A stretch of DNA of 64,000 nucleotides from Galbula dea. Lineage: Eukaryota > Chordata > Aves > Piciformes > Galbulidae. Of this stretch, positions 10,101-25,100 are shown in pieces. The stretch's first letter is position 1. Every line of letters begins with the position of its first letter. The notes under the pieces were generated by a model that ran no database searches, was not told the origin of the DNA, and was given only the letters and a program-made list of their open reading frames with translations. The stretch spans positions 202,464 to 266,463 of the forward strand of contig VWZX01006125.1 in the NCBI GenBank assembly GCA_013399015.1, read 5' to 3'. The position numbers were made by a program, and so were the translations under genes.

Positions 10101-13100
10101 ATACTTCCATACTTCTTGTAATAAAACTACTTTAAATGTTTAACTTCACTGCTTTTCTTGCTGTCTTTTAGAATAGTGTTAAAACACACACTCACATATG
10201 TTTGCATCTTAAGTAAATCACTTACAGAAACTTTCTTCACGAGGCAAGATACATAGGCTTAGTTTTGTTACGAGTAACCGTTTATTTTGTGAGACTGTAA
10301 CGTTCTAATAGTAGCTGGAGCAGGATGTGTTACTTTACTTTGAGTGGGTGACCTGAGGCAGCTGTGAACTGTATGTTTTGAGTGTGGGACACACTGTAAC
10401 TGACCCGATCAGTTTTTATGTCACATCTGTGCAACAGTTTATTGTAGTTCTGAAGATCTACTATGTACTGTAAGAGATGTTTCTGATACAATGTAGATAC
10501 AGGTAGTCTCGAAAGAAAAGGGCAGAAGTATAAAGGAGAAACAGAGAATAGGAAAGCAACTGAAATTCTGAGACTGTGTTTTTGTTTTTTCCATATTCTT
10601 CCTACAGATTTGGTTTCTGTGGTTTAAATACTACCCTGAATGTCAAACAGCATGTTAAGTAATGTTTTATTGTGGTACAGTGAAAGCAAACATCCTCTGA
10701 CACTGCTTTAGAGCTTTATGTTTATTCCAAGGAACAGATAGTATCCTACTCTCCTTCTCTGTTGAAATCCAAGTCTGTTAGGAGTAGTGGGATCTGGGCA
10801 TGCCACTGATGCACAGACAAGAAACGAGATGCAGTCTGTGTTGATGGTGGTACAGGGCTGCATGCTATATTGCAGAATATAATGCTGCAGTTCATTAAAA
10901 CAAAGTGAGGTGTAGCTGAAGTTACCACCTGATTTTGTCATCTTAAGGCATTCTAAGTGTACTACTTCTTGGCTGAGCAGAAGAGTTTAATACTTGCTGT
11001 CTTGCAGAAAGATGCACTTATCCTGCTAAACTTGTCAAAAATGCTGTTTCTTTTTCCATAAAAATGCTTATGCAGATCTTCATGGTAACACTATTGAAAT
11101 TCTGTCTTGCGCAACTCTCTGTTCACACTAGAAATAACCTTTAACAGTAACTACATCAGCAAGACAAGCAAAAAGGCAGTTTTGTGGAAGGAATGTGTTT
11201 TTCCAGACTGTTTCCCATAGACCAATATGGGCATCATTTTACTTTGTCAAAAAACACTCAGAGGTAGATAGTTTTTGTGTACTGGAGGTACTTTTTTAGT
11301 CCTAAAGATCGCTTTTGATTTGGGGAAAGATTACATTTTCTCTATGTTTACAACACTGCATTTTTTTCCCCCTTCTGTGTTTTTCCTGTCTTCAGTGCCT
11401 ACCTATTGGATGGGTATGTGAGACCTGTAACATTTTCTTTTTATGAACCTCGATTATAACAAATAAAATGTATATCCAGCATGTCAAAAGACCTTATTAC
11501 CTCCACTGTTTCTTTTTTGTCTGGCATCTTTTCTAAAAGATAGGAGTAGTTGTAGCAGTACAACTCTGGAAATTGTCCCTTGGGAAGCTCTTAGATTTAA
11601 TGATGTCCCAAAGACAAACAAATCTTTATTCTGTGCATGATATTGGATAGCACCAAATGCTGTAAATGACTCCAAAAGGAGGTAAAAAAAAAAAGTGTAT
11701 CTACATTATGAAAACATGATGTTACAGATCAGAATAGCAGTGTACAATTTTTGGTATACCACTTAAATTTATTACAAAGCTTAATTGGAAAGACATTATC
11801 ATTGTGGGAAATATAATGCAATAAAATACAGTTGCTGTTGCCAAGTTTCTTTGAAGGAGCGCTCAGGTAAACCTTTCTATTAGGTATGTAGGAGGTGTAC
11901 ATTGATTTTAATTAATAGTAGTAAACTGTGAAGAGAAGGATGTTTTGTTAAGTGGGTTTTTCCTTTTCTGAAGTCTGTGAACCACCCTGTTATCCTCTTA
12001 ATGAAGTTTAAGCAGTGCTATACATCTAGAATCCTTACTCTCTTACACTTGCATTCTTGAAGTTTGTGAATGATAATGTAGCTTTAGGCAGCGTTAATAT
12101 AATGCATTAAATACTTCTTTCCAAATATGTTTATTTAGAGTTCTTCAAGCTGGAAAGGCAACCATATGTTCATCTCAAAATGCAGAGGACAATATAACTC
12201 ATATATTCACCAGTAATAACTTTTTTCATATGCAAAACAAAAAATGTCTCTCTGGAGCTCCATACTACCCATTGCAGTATCTAGGAGACTACCTTTTTGA
12301 GGTAAGTGAATTTAAAAAGGTATCTAAAATTAGCTTTTCATTGTTAGTGTTTGCAATCTATGTCAGGTTTACTGATTACTGTAAATAGTGCAGCATTAGT
12401 AACAGAGGGAAATGTAAGCAGTCTAAATGTTTTGTAATTTGATTAAGACAACTTTCTGATTCTGGGGCTGTATATCCAAGAAAAGAGAAGGCTTATGAAT
12501 GTATATAGATTCATACAGGGAGAGTGCAAAGAGGGTAGTGCCAGGCTATTGTCCATGGTGCCCTGTGACAGGAACAGAGGCAGTGAGCAGAAAATGAAGC
12601 ACAGGAGATTTTGTCTGAAAGTCAGGAAACACTTGTTGCCCAAAGAGGCTGTGTAGTCTACATGCTTGGCAATATTAAGAAGCCATCCAGGCATGGCCTG
12701 GAACAAGTCATTCTGGGTGACCCTCCTTGGGGTCAGGGTTTCCAACACGTGATGTCCAGAGATCCCTTCTGAGTTAAACCATTCTGTGATTCTCTGATAG
12801 AGAAAATTGTCTTTCCAAAAGCAGTGGTTTAATTTCACATCAGAAGGAATAACACCGGAGAAGCATACATTGTTTCTTCTTCCTCAGCTCCTAACGTGAG
12901 ATACTATTAAAGAAAAATTAATCAAACTTCAGGAGGAAGTTCAGTGCAAATGACCATCAACTGAACAGCTATTCATAAAACTCCAAGGAAAAATATATTT
13001 TGTATTTATATTCTTATTTTGAAAGGGATTTCAAATGTGTACATGGATCTCTCTATCTACCTATGTTAGTGAATATATTTTTTACTGACTTTGACAGTAT

Positions 13101-16100
13101 TGTAATAGTATCTCTGTGCTTAAGGATTAGTGTAATAAATTCTTTTGTCAGCTGACCTCAGTAATTTACCTTTTCTTCATAATGTTACAGAAAGACTATG
13201 GTAAAATAGTCTGTAGTAAAACAGAGTGTTAAAATTCAGATTCTTGACTCAAAGTCAGTTTGCTAGCCATCCTTCATGGCTGGGAAGACCTGGTGGTTAC
13301 AATGTGAATTTTGTAAGGCAGCAGTACACGGGGCAGAGAAGATTCATTTAGGTTATTTTTGTGCTAGGAATAATGTAAGTTGGTCACATATATTTGCTTT
13401 CCAGTCAATGCACTGAGCTTGATAACTGCAAGAATTACCATTTCCTGAAGTAGTTGTATGAGCTGTTACCTGGGCATAACTAGCTCTTCACTGCGGTAGA
13501 AAGGTGATTCTGCATGGAATTAAATAAAATTAATTTAAACTAAATGATTCTATAAGCAACCAGCAACTCAATAAGAATAGATCACCATGCCAGTAGGACT
13601 TGTTAATGTCTTATATACCAACAGTTTATATGTGGTAATGCTTGTCCATTTGCAGAATTTCCATCCATTGTATCAGAAGGGATGCAATCATCTGTGTTTC
13701 AGGAAATGTTAATGAGTTTACAACTCAAATCTTGATGCTCATATGCAAAGACTAGACTTAACTTTGTCTTTTTCCATGTTAGAAAACCTGTCACCACTCT
13801 TGAGAAAACTTCTTTCTCTTTTAGCAGTCAAAAACGTTAAATTCTTTAGAATTCAATCTCTGTATTTCTGGGTTGGTAGGAGAATTCACCAAAGTCCCTG
13901 TAATTGCTTTCTTCTGTTAAATAAACTGAAACATGAGACACTAAACCATCAGGTCCACTAAGACCTAGATGGTCCTTATTTGTAGAAGTCATCACTCCAG
14001 AGAGATGGAGTTTTTTGTTGGAAAGGCTAAGCCTTATGAGGCAACCAGTGCAGTATCAAATGGTTCAGAGCTAGGTTTACCATTTGGCTTCAAAACTGGA
14101 TCTGGAGTTATTTCAAAAGATAAGGCAGAGCAGAAAGACCAGCTCATTTCTCTTTCATCTTTCCATCTGAACTATGAGGGGACATGTCACTGTTCAGTGA
14201 ATTTTCATGTATGTGCGAAATTTGGTTATTGGATGAAGGAAAGGCTGTGGATGTTGTCTGCCTTGACTTTAGAAAAGGCATTTGACACTGTTTCCTGTAG
14301 AATTCTCCTGGAGAAGCTGGCTGCTTGTGGCTTGGATGAGCACACACTTTGCTGGATAAACAATTGGTTGGATGGCTGAGTCCATAGAGTTGTGCTCAAT
14401 GGAGTCAAGTCTGGTTGGCGGCCGGTCACAAGCGGTGTCCCCCAGGGCTCAGTGCTGGGACCACTTCTGTTCAACATCTTTACTGATGACCTGGATGAGG
14501 GGATGAAGTGCAGCCTTAGTAAAGTTTGCAGAAGACACTAAGCTGGGTGGGAGTGTCGATCTGCTTGAGGGTAGGCAGGCTCTGCAGAGGGACCTAGATA
14601 GTCTGGATAGATGGGCAGAGACCAATGGGATGAGTTTTAATAAGGCTAAATGTAAAGTCCTGCATTTTGGTCTTAACAACCCCCAGCAGCGCTACAGGCT
14701 CGGGAANNNNNNNNNNNNNNNNNNNNNNNNNNNNNNNNNNNNNNNNNNNNNNNNNNNNNNNNNNNNNNNNNNNNNNNNNNNNNNNNNNNNNNNNNNNNNN
14801 NNNNNNNNNNNNNNNNNNNNNNNNNNNNNNNNNNNNNNNNNNNNNNNNNNNNNNNNNNNNNNNNNNNNNNNNNNNNNNNNNNNNNNNNNNNNNNNNNNNN
14901 NNNNNNNNNNNNNNNNNNNNNNNNNNNNNNNNNNNNNNNNNNNNNNNNNNNNNNNNNNNNNNNNNNNNNNNNNNNNNNNNNNNNNNNNNNNNNNNNNNNN
15001 NNNNNNNNNNNNNNNNNNNNNNNNNNNNNNNNNNNNNNNNNNNNNNNNNNNNNNNNNNNNNNNNNNNNNNNNNNNNNNNNNNNNNNNNNNNNNNNNNNNN
15101 NNNNNNNNNNNNNNNNNNNNNNNNNNNNNNNNNNNNNNNNNNNNNNNNNNNNNNNNNNNNNNNNNNNNNNNNNNNNNNNNNNNNNNNNNNNNNNNNNNNN
15201 NNNNNNNNNNNNNNNNNNNNNNNNNNNNNNNNNNNNNNNNNNNNNNNNNNNNNNNNNNNNNNNNNNNNNTTCGGTGATCCCTAAGTTCCTGCATCCAGTA
15301 CCAGGATCCAGCCCCTGAGCCGGACTCATCTGCTGCTGAGGCCTACTGCCACAGTATCAGTGGTGACGTAGTTAACCATCAAGGGGGGTTTGGGTTCGGT
15401 ATTGGGTTCTGTACATATTTCTATATATTTCATTAATAATATTATTATTATTATTAAAGTAGTTTTAGTTTTACTTTCCATTCCACAAGTCTCTCTGTCT
15501 CTCTCCTATCCCCTTTCCCTTCCCGTGGAGGAGGGCGAGGGGGGTGAGAGGGAAGCGTCTGTCATTGGGTTGGTGGTCAGCCCAGCCTCGACCCTCGACA
15601 TCAGGGAAACTGTTCTCTATTACACCTTTCAGCTAAGATAGACATTTAAATTTAACAGAGGAATGAGTGTCAAGTTTTTATGGCTACTTCACCTTTTATC
15701 GATCTCTATGAGAATAAAGTGTTTCTTGCTATGCAACCTGAATTCCTCCCAGGTGTGATAACGGGTTTCCATCTTAACCAGTCCATTAACTTGCACGTAT
15801 CTTTTTTTCTTAGATTTCATTAAAGTAACTCACCTCAGAGGCCAGAAGAGCATTAGCTTTCTATTTAAATGCATCTAAAGAACTCAGAAAACTGCCAAGA
15901 CTCCTAGTGTCTTAAAAGGAAAAGAATAAAACATAGGCAATCAAATCACAGCACTTGTCCAAATGTATTAGCTTTTATCAAAGAATGTTATGGACATGCT
16001 CTTTTCTCTCCCTCCCAGAAGTATTTGGCACATAATTCATTAGGACGTTCCAACTTTGTAAATTTGTAGTCCTGCTATTTGGCTGCTACTCCTAGCAAAA

Positions 16101-19100
16101 ATAAATACTCTCCTTCCTCCTCTAAACACCCACATAAATGTCCAGATGCCGAATTCAGCAAAACAGTATTATTCTTTTTTTCAGTGGAACTGCACTGACA
16201 TTCAGATGTTTCCTGCTCTGATTGATTTTTGAATCAAGTCTTTGTTTCTTCTTTTTTCTATTTCAGTATGTGCTCTTATAATCTCAACGTGATAACTCTA
16301 GTGTTAAATTACTCTGTGAGCTTGTCAGGAATGATTTGATCCTACCATGTGTCAAATGTATTGGTTGAAGATTTTAAAACACATGCATGATTTTAGGAAG
16401 GTAGTTTTATATTTAAATTTAAACAGAGATTTTTAAATGCTTTGTTGGATCCATTCTAGGGTTTGTAAGATTATGCCAAGATTTAAATTGTTGAATATTA
16501 ATATTTTTGTAAGCATGTTGAAAATGATGTGCAGAAAGTGCCACAAGAAGTAAAGGCGAGTTAATGTATCAGATTTCAGTTATTCTGGCCTCATCAAAAG
16601 CTATGTAGAGCTCCTTTAAAGTTAACGAAAATACTTAACACTCTTCTCTGATGCGCAGCAAACTCATTATTTGTTTAGAAATACAGTTGTTATGCATGTG
16701 CTAAATACTTTTGGATTGGACTATAGATTTGCAGGAAAATTCGAAAACAGGATCAAATGCTGTCACATTAACAGGCAAGACCCCACCCCAGCAGTCTGCC
16801 TGTCCCAGTGTTTCAGGCCTTTACTGAAACATGTTAGACAAAACTGCCTGGCGGTGCCTGAGATGGACTTTCTCTCTCTCAAACGGTCTGGGAAGGTTAA
16901 AATTAATGATCTATTTGATTTATTATAGTGGCAGGTAACAGATTTGGAATTGTTGGTGATAAGTTGAATTACTGCAAGGAATTTGAGGTCAAGCTGATAA
17001 TTATACTCCCAGCGAAGCACCCGACAAAGTTGGGAAAGTAAAAAGCTTTAAAGCAACACTAAAATATAATAGAGAGAAATGCTAGCCAAGATGTTAGGCT
17101 GTATATTGAACGTGCAATTCTTACCAGCAAAGCATCCCTTCCTGGTGGTTGGAGAAGGAGTGGCCCATTAGTTGTCTCTGTGACAGCTAAATCCTAAGAT
17201 CTTCAGTCTGCTCCCCCAGCCAAGGAAATATTCCTTGCATAGGTTTTTATGTCCTAATTCTAACTGTACCTACTTTCTAGGTGACGTTTAACATGACTTG
17301 GGTGGAGAGTTGAATTAACACAGTCATAAATGTACTGAGGGATGTCAACTTCAAAATTAAAATCACCTTTAACTAGGCAAAGGTCTCAATTTGCTAGCTG
17401 TAGCCTTCAGAGTCTGCTTTGAAGCTGTGTGTTTAGTTATTTTGTCCTTGCTTCATTGCGTTTAGCCAAAACAGGGCTGTCTTACCTTCATAAGATCCCC
17501 TCCTTCAGCCACCTGGCAGGCCAGCTTTGCAGAATCCGTTCACAAAGATAACCCAAACATTTCTTGGTGGTAAGCATCTCGACCTTTCTCACCAAGCACA
17601 CTAAATCGGCCTGCATTTCTTTCACACAGAAAACTAGGCCTTAATGCCACAAATGTAAAGTTTGAAATTTTATCTTGAAAACTGAGAAGTATAAACTGTT
17701 TATGGCTTGCATCTTGTCATTCCGTGCACTACTGTGTTTTTCAACCTACTGTAATCTCCCATATTTCCCATCAGATTTAGGTGTTTCAGTGAAGAGCATA
17801 CACTGAAGCCCTTCCTGAAATGTATTGTTCTCATATTCTGAAATAATTTTTAAATGGTTTTGTAGTTATTTTTTACTGGCCAGAATGATCCTGTGACTTC
17901 ACTGGCAGTCTTTTCAGAATGAGCTAGAGAAGTTTGAGAAGCAGTGCCTCATTCCTTGAGCTCAAGAAACAGGAAACTTGCAGAATAAATAAATAATTTT
18001 TAAAAACAAAACAATACCAAAACACCCACCAAAAAAACCAAACCAAACCAAAACAAAAAACTACCTTTTAAATTTTAAATGACTAGTTTAGTTCAGGCTT
18101 ATAGGCAAGAACTGAAGATGGTTTTATTGGAGTGGCCTTTATAAAAAGAATGTATGGTCATACTCTCAAATTGATGAAAAAAATGTCCTTTAAAGTCCTT
18201 ACTACATTTTTGACTAATACAAAAGGTGTGGGCTTTGGGTTTAGCTTTTGAAAAGTCCAAAGAGATAATTCATTATGGAAACATAACTCTTTTTTCCACT
18301 ACAGACATAGGGCCAGAATTAGCATTAGTCAGGAAAAATTGATGGGGATCTTACATTGGTAATTCCTATAGCTTCCTATAGCATCAGTGGTTTGTTTCTG
18401 AACCACCAGATGTTTACCTGGCACATAATTTAAACACTCAAACAGTTCCATAAGCATGCATATGCACCCAAAGGGTTACAATAGGGTGTGTAGAAAGACT
18501 TAGCGCATAAAAGCTAGTTTAGAACATTAGCTTTGAAAGTAAAAAAAGAAGTATTTTTTTGCTCTGTGCAGAATGAAATACAAAATACTGAAGATATCCA
18601 CGTGAACCATTTCCTGGCTGTGGAAGGAGCAAACAAAATCATGTCTAATATGCAGCTTGCTGAAATGAAAAATGCTGTTATAAAACACATGTATTTTACT
18701 GTGGTAAGTAGCAATCAGTTAGTGCTTATTTAACATAAAATGTGTACTATTGCATTTATCTTTCATTATCATGCTGAGCTAATAAAGTAGATAATTTAGC
18801 ATCTTTTGAAATAGCAATGATGCTTTTTAACCTACAGTATTTAATAATCCCATATTTACTACATCTACCATTAGCCAAAATAGAATTTATTGATGGTAAT
18901 TGGTAAGCATGAGTGTGTGGCAGCCATGGTGGACTGCTTGAAATCTTAGTGTGATATGTGAGATAAGTAGCAGCTAATATTGTTCAGCAAAACATGATTG
19001 GGTTACAGTCTTTCCATGACTTTCCTGTTACATAGGGGAGTTAAACTAACAGATTTTTAAAGCTAACTATATCCTAGAGCAAGTATTTTGTTGATTCGTA

Positions 19101-22100
19101 TATGAATGGTTTTTATTACTAGTAAAAAAACAAGAGCTAAATACACTCCTTTGTTACCATATAGTCACATATTAATCTTTATAAATATGATACATTAGTA
19201 ATTAAAAACATTTCATATCTAGGACAAACACTTAAGTTTGTATTATGTCTGGAATCTACAGCAATGCAGATGATGGTGTGTAAGTATTTAGTAGGAGCTT
19301 GCTCACATGAAGCACTGCATGATTTTGTAACTGCAAAATCAGGTGATCTGTGTATATTAAGTTCTTACTAGCAAAAGAATTGGGATTTTTAAGTCCTCAA
19401 GGTACACAGTGTTTAAAGACAAGATTAACAAGTAGAAGCCTCATGCTACGTAAGTCTATACACCTTGGACTGTACCCTCTAGACCTCTAAAAATATGCTA
19501 TTGACTTTTGATGTATACTGCATGAACAATTGCACTTATTATCAGATTATCTTTCCCCTCAAACTATTTGGTCTTATAGACAGTCTCTCATAAAATAGGT
19601 TATTTTGGTAACACTTATTAGTAAGATTGTAATACTAGGCCATAACTAGTTGTAATTGTAATAAAATTTTTAAAATAATTTTTGCACCTACTGCCATATC
19701 TTCACATTAGAGGTAACTTGCAAGAGGAATCCATAGTTTGCATTTTGGCATAGAAAAACTGAAAGCACTTAGTATTTTCTAGTGTGGTTAAGTGGAGTCA
19801 TTACATAGCAACCATATAAATGAGAAGAATAACAGGAAAAATGAGGAAAAATTTGCCCATGCTACTTTCCTTTTAGGTTCATTAATCCGCTATTTCATAA
19901 TTTTGCCATCCAAATATTAAAAAGATAAATAAAAATAGATTGCTATGTTGAATAATTTGCTTGAACTGTGTTTACAAAACTTGATGTTTTGAGGGTTTTG
20001 TTACAGTATTTATTGACTATGTTTATTGGTATCCAGTGTGCAGCTTGACTTTATCCTATTTTACAGGCTGTTAAGCACAAGCTTGCTCTAAAAGACCAGC
20101 AGAATAAGTGCAATTCAGAGGTAAGGATTCTCAGAAAGAGGCCATATTGCATATATGGGGTTTTATTAAGAAGTTAGGCAAACATGCTTTCATAGACAAA
20201 TTAGCTGTTGAAGAAACGTTTTAAAATATTTATGTTATCCAAACTAATAAAATTATTGAGCGTTATGGAGCATCACTGGAATATTGTTGAATTTTGTTCA
20301 TTCTTGTAACACTTTCAGTGCTGTCCCTATTATTACAAAGAAACTCTCTAATCCTGCTGGCTGAGAGAACTTTAACTTGTTAGTCTTAGATGAAAAGAAG
20401 CAAAGATGCCCTAATGTGATTTACAGCATCTTCAATCACTCTGTGTTTATGCGGTGGCAATAAAGAGAAAATCTGCACAACTTTTTGCACTGCTCACATC
20501 TTTTGCTAGTGGGGACAGACTTTGGCTAAAGGCTGTCTCACTGTAGAGAAAAGTGGCTCAGATTGCAAGTAGACTGTTATGTTTTCCAGTTGTGTTTTCA
20601 CAATTACGTTGTCTTAATTTCTTTTTTTGCACTGTTCATTTCTCTGTTTTCTTCCCATTTAGTCAAATATATGACATAAGTCAGGTACAGGTCAACAACA
20701 GGTTTCATTAAGTCTTTACATCTTAAGTAAATATTTTCAGGTTTTTTCCCTTTTCTAGCTATAATACTAAGAATAAATCTTTAAATAATGTTGAAACATG
20801 ACCTCATAGTACATAAAAAGCATTATACATGGTAGCTGTGAGCTACTGTGCTTTATATGGTAACTTGTGTTATTTAAAAGTTAAAATGGAAGCACTTACT
20901 ATTAGCTTCCCGTATTCTTCAGTAGCTGGATTTTTTTATATCTTCATGAGCTGTACTACATAGTTACTTGATATACAAATGAGCTCTTCACAGAAGATCT
21001 TCACAGCCTTCACAAAACTATCTTTCATTTATTTCTATTGATACATAAGAAAGGGAGGAGGAAAAGGTTTTTAAAACTTGAGCTCTAAAAGGCCTACGTC
21101 ATTGTCCAGCACTAGAATTAATGGGCAAAATGCTATTATTGAACATATTTGCTTTGAAATTAATGTTAATGTTTAGTTTATTGAAAATATTGGAGAAAAC
21201 ATTCGCTTTCTGAACACAAGTAAACTGAAATTGTTATTCTGTAGTCTTAATAATAATATAATTTTTTGTTTGGAAATTTCAAGCCTATTTGTAATAATTC
21301 TCTTATGCATGACCTGCCAGTGTATTTTATTGCTTTATGCAATATCCGTTGCTAGCCTTTGCATCTGATATGGATTTTTATAGGCAGTATATTTATGGCT
21401 TTTAAAAACTGCTCTAATAAATATTTCCAATAATGCTAGTAAAGTAAAATAAAACCTATGAACTAAATTAACAGATTAGAACTACATAGTATTTTCAGTC
21501 ATCTTAGTTTGCATCTGCTAGGAAGGCTTAACTTGGCTGAGTGTTCTGTTATCTATCATCTTCCCTAAAATATTTATTTTTTGTCAGCTTCTCTTCCATA
21601 TCATGCTATATAAAACACAACTTACTGTCTGTGGACCTTCATTTCTCATTTGTTTCTCCTTGAAGTTTTAATGGTTATACCAGTGGTGCTTCACAAGAAA
21701 CTGCTAGTTCCTCATCAGCCAGGATGTGAGCTAATGCCACTTTTTACAGCTTACTGAATATTAATGCCCTACAATAGGCGTCTTCTGACACTGAGAGAAG
21801 TTCATCACCTCAGTTTTCCACCATCCTTCCTTACCCCTTACAAATAAGCTGAACTGGTTCTCCAGTTCCTCTGTCTCCTGAAAGTAGTGCAAAAGGCCTC
21901 ACGCTCCAAAAAAGGACTTTCTTCCAGTGTACTTTCCAAATAACACATCAATGTTGCTGTTTCTTCTCATGCCAGAATTTTCCAGAGATGAGTTTCAGTC
22001 ACAATATGAAAAGACAGATGCTGGTACAGTCACCAGCTGTGATTTAACTATGATTATCATTGCTTTCAGAAGTTTTTCCAGGTTTGACCAGAGCTCCTAA

Positions 22101-25100
22101 TGTATTTATTTCATTACTGGAAAATCTTGGAAACCATCTCGCTAATAGCAGTGTATTTGGTAGATCTGAAAACCACAACTGGAGTCTAAATCTCTGTTAA
22201 TTTAAATTTTAAATTAATTTTAAAACAATTTGTAAGATGTCTTGAGTGGCTTTATCTGATGTACATTACAGGGAAAGTTTTATGGCAGAGATCATGAAGT
22301 CTGCAAGTCAGCATAAACTAGCAACAATAAATTTATATAACTGTTTAATACCCAATAGTCCAGTCAGTGATCTTCAGCAGATGACTCTGCCTCTCTGACT
22401 TTGACTCCCAATCCCAGTTTCTTTGAATTTACCAGAGCCTCAGGCTGTGTGGTCAAACAAAGTAGCTGGATTTCAAACCAAAGTTACAGGCAGAGGGAGG
22501 CTGTGCTTCAGTTAGCAGTATTTTAGCAGCTGGTTTGTGTATCTTAGCTTCGGGTTGAACCTAGACTGAAGGAAAGATGTAAATAGAAGTGTAGCCAAGA
22601 TCTTCAGTAGCTCCTCATTCATTCCATTAATGTGTGGAAATAGAGGTTAGGAAAGCTGAGAGTACAGACAGTGATAGGAGAATTGCAGGGGCAGACACAG
22701 CGTTTCATGAAAACCATTAGATCCTTTCTGTGTCTCTTGAAAGCTTGCAAAGTTAAGTGTTTTGCTGTCATGAATGGCAGAGAGTAAGAGGGAAGCCCTG
22801 TGCCATTAAGATCTTCAGAGCTTTGAAATCCACTGGGATCAATACCTGTGCTATCTGTTGCATTAGCTGCTTCTCTGACATGCTATGTGGGAACAGGAGA
22901 ACTAGGGAGACATCACAGTTACACAGTTTAATGGGTTTATAATGTGTTCTCAGCAATGATGTATTTCATGGTTTTCCTTTTTTGTTTTGTTTTGGGTTTT
23001 TTGCTGTGCAGTGGTACTATCTCTCTGCTACTGCTCCAGCCATATACTGTTAGATGTACTGTACACTTTTGGAAATATTAACATTCCTTTGCATGCTTTT
23101 CCAAAATGAATTATACACAAGTTATCGAGTGTGTGAATTGTGGTTTGCTTTTTTAAAGGGAAGATGTGCTCACATCTTCTGAGAAGAGAAAAACATTCTG
23201 AAACCTACTATCTTTTCAATGACAGCACAGCTCTAAGAGTGAAAGCCTTTCTAGAAGACAGCAGCTTATTGGATCAAGCAATAAATAGTATTTCTGGTTT
23301 AATTTACAATCTCCCTGTTTTATTATATTATCAACATTTTATTGATAGATTTCCTGTTGCTTCTTGTAAGTTTTCAGTGTTTTGTTTTGTTTTGTTTTTA
23401 TTAAGCTGTTCTTTTACTTACAAATGTGTTTCATTCCTAGGTTAAAATCACTGACCTGTCCAGAGGCACAGGGTATATTCTTGAAGCATTAGTGGAAGAG
23501 TACTTACTTCCTGATGTAATCACAGAACTTGCTGCTGGTCAGAAGTACTCTACACCTTCCGTGAAACTTCTTCATTCTCTTCTAGAATATGTCCTGCTGG
23601 TGAGAGATGAAAACTAAAGTGTTATAAATATTAAAACAAGAAATGAAAGTATTGTGGTCTTTGCTTCTGACATTTTATTCAACAAGTTTTAGTGATGTAT
23701 TCACTCTTCACTTTGTGTTCATCAATGTGTTTGTGTTCAAAAGGGAGGAATTTAACATTGACATTAAGGATTTTTGTTTTAATTACTAGTTATTTACAAG
23801 CTGTGTGAATGAAGTGCTTTAAGTTTTGTGGAAGACTTAGCCCTAAATTTATTTTTGTTCTTTTAGAAAGAGCACTTGGGTGACTTTTTTTTTTTTTTTA
23901 ACCTAGTGGTCCACAGATAGAGAGCTCAGATGAGAAGAGGGTTTGTTCTAAGCTGTGATGCATTCAGCTGGAATGTATCACTAAAGCAAACTCTCCTTGT
24001 TTCCTTCCTTTTTTTTGTAAGCTTTGAATTTTGCTGTTTGCAGTTAGTCATTAAATTGCATGTCGCTTTGCCGATTGCATTTGTTTGTGTGGCATTGTAA
24101 GGAACAAAAAAAATGTATCAATTCTCAGTGATTTTGGGTATTTGGCCAGTATGGAGCCAATATTATTTTCTCATTTTATTGCAGGGAAATACCAATGCAA
24201 TATTTTATGCTAAACTTCGTCACATTTTGTACCTTGTTCTCCAACGTGATCCTCCTTGGAAGTCCCCCTCTATGTTAAAATACTACTTGGATCTTCTTCA
24301 GTGTCCTATCTGTAAGAAGGGCACATGGTCCTTCATAGAGATGCTTGTAAGGTAAGAAATTTTAATGACATGTTTGATTTTAGTTACTCTAAACTCAAGG
24401 ACAGAGGAGGAGGGTTGGAATTCTGTTGTATCAAACTCATGGTTTTGCCAGAACAAGTTACCTGTATGTGAAGGTCTGGAATTATAACCGAGATTTGGAC
24501 CATTCACTTTGTATTTCAGTAAATACTAGCTCAAGGGCACAGGGAGTTTCTTTGAAAATGAAAAAAATGTACATTTTATCATCTTCCTTTCTTCTTTAAA
24601 AATTATTTATCTTTTTAAGCTTTACACAAGGTATAATAAATATTACTCCTATTCTGATGTATATGTGTATGTATACACACACACGTTTATACCTGCAGTT
24701 ACAAAGCAAATATCAGTCCCATCTTACCAGCATGATGCTTTGTGTTGTATTGATTTTAATCATAAACTTAACCATCTTGTTCAGGAAGTCTGATTTTATC
24801 CTACACATCTGCAAATACAAGAGTTGGCACATAGGAGCTGTTTGGGTAGCTAGCTAGTCTATGCTTTAGGTTGAGAACTCATTTTTTTGTAGTTTACATC
24901 AATAGAAATTAGTTCTTCCATTCATTTGGAAGAGAAACTGTACTTCCTATTACTGTCATAAAATCTTAAGTAACACTTAAGTAATTTGATACAACCTTGA
25001 TTACAGCTATATGAATGTGTAATGCTTGTAAGCATGTCTGTAGTCTTGAAGGGCATTGAATCACTGAAATTCAGCCACTGTAATTGGACATTTAGTAGTT

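Larger units (their letters stand above)
12302..18571 (+). other. SLF1: SLF1 intron 5 with CR1, LTR remnant and gap
   Basis: This long intron holds CR1 fragments (12480-12800, 14230-14706), an assembly gap and an LTR end (15270-15600). An A-rich CA-interrupted run is at about 17998-18062. No linker exon matching extra mammalian repeats was found, but the gap limits that statement. Confidence 0.65.

Noticed and set aside
10290..10440. Possible H/ACA-like small RNA in intron 4
   Set aside because: A few matching short motifs, but I could not draw a convincing two-hairpin fold or find flanking box elements in the right places.
14630..15329. Open frames of about 200 codons on both strands
   Set aside because: They are open only because they run through the 563-N gap. 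The real sequence at the borders is CR1 and LTR.
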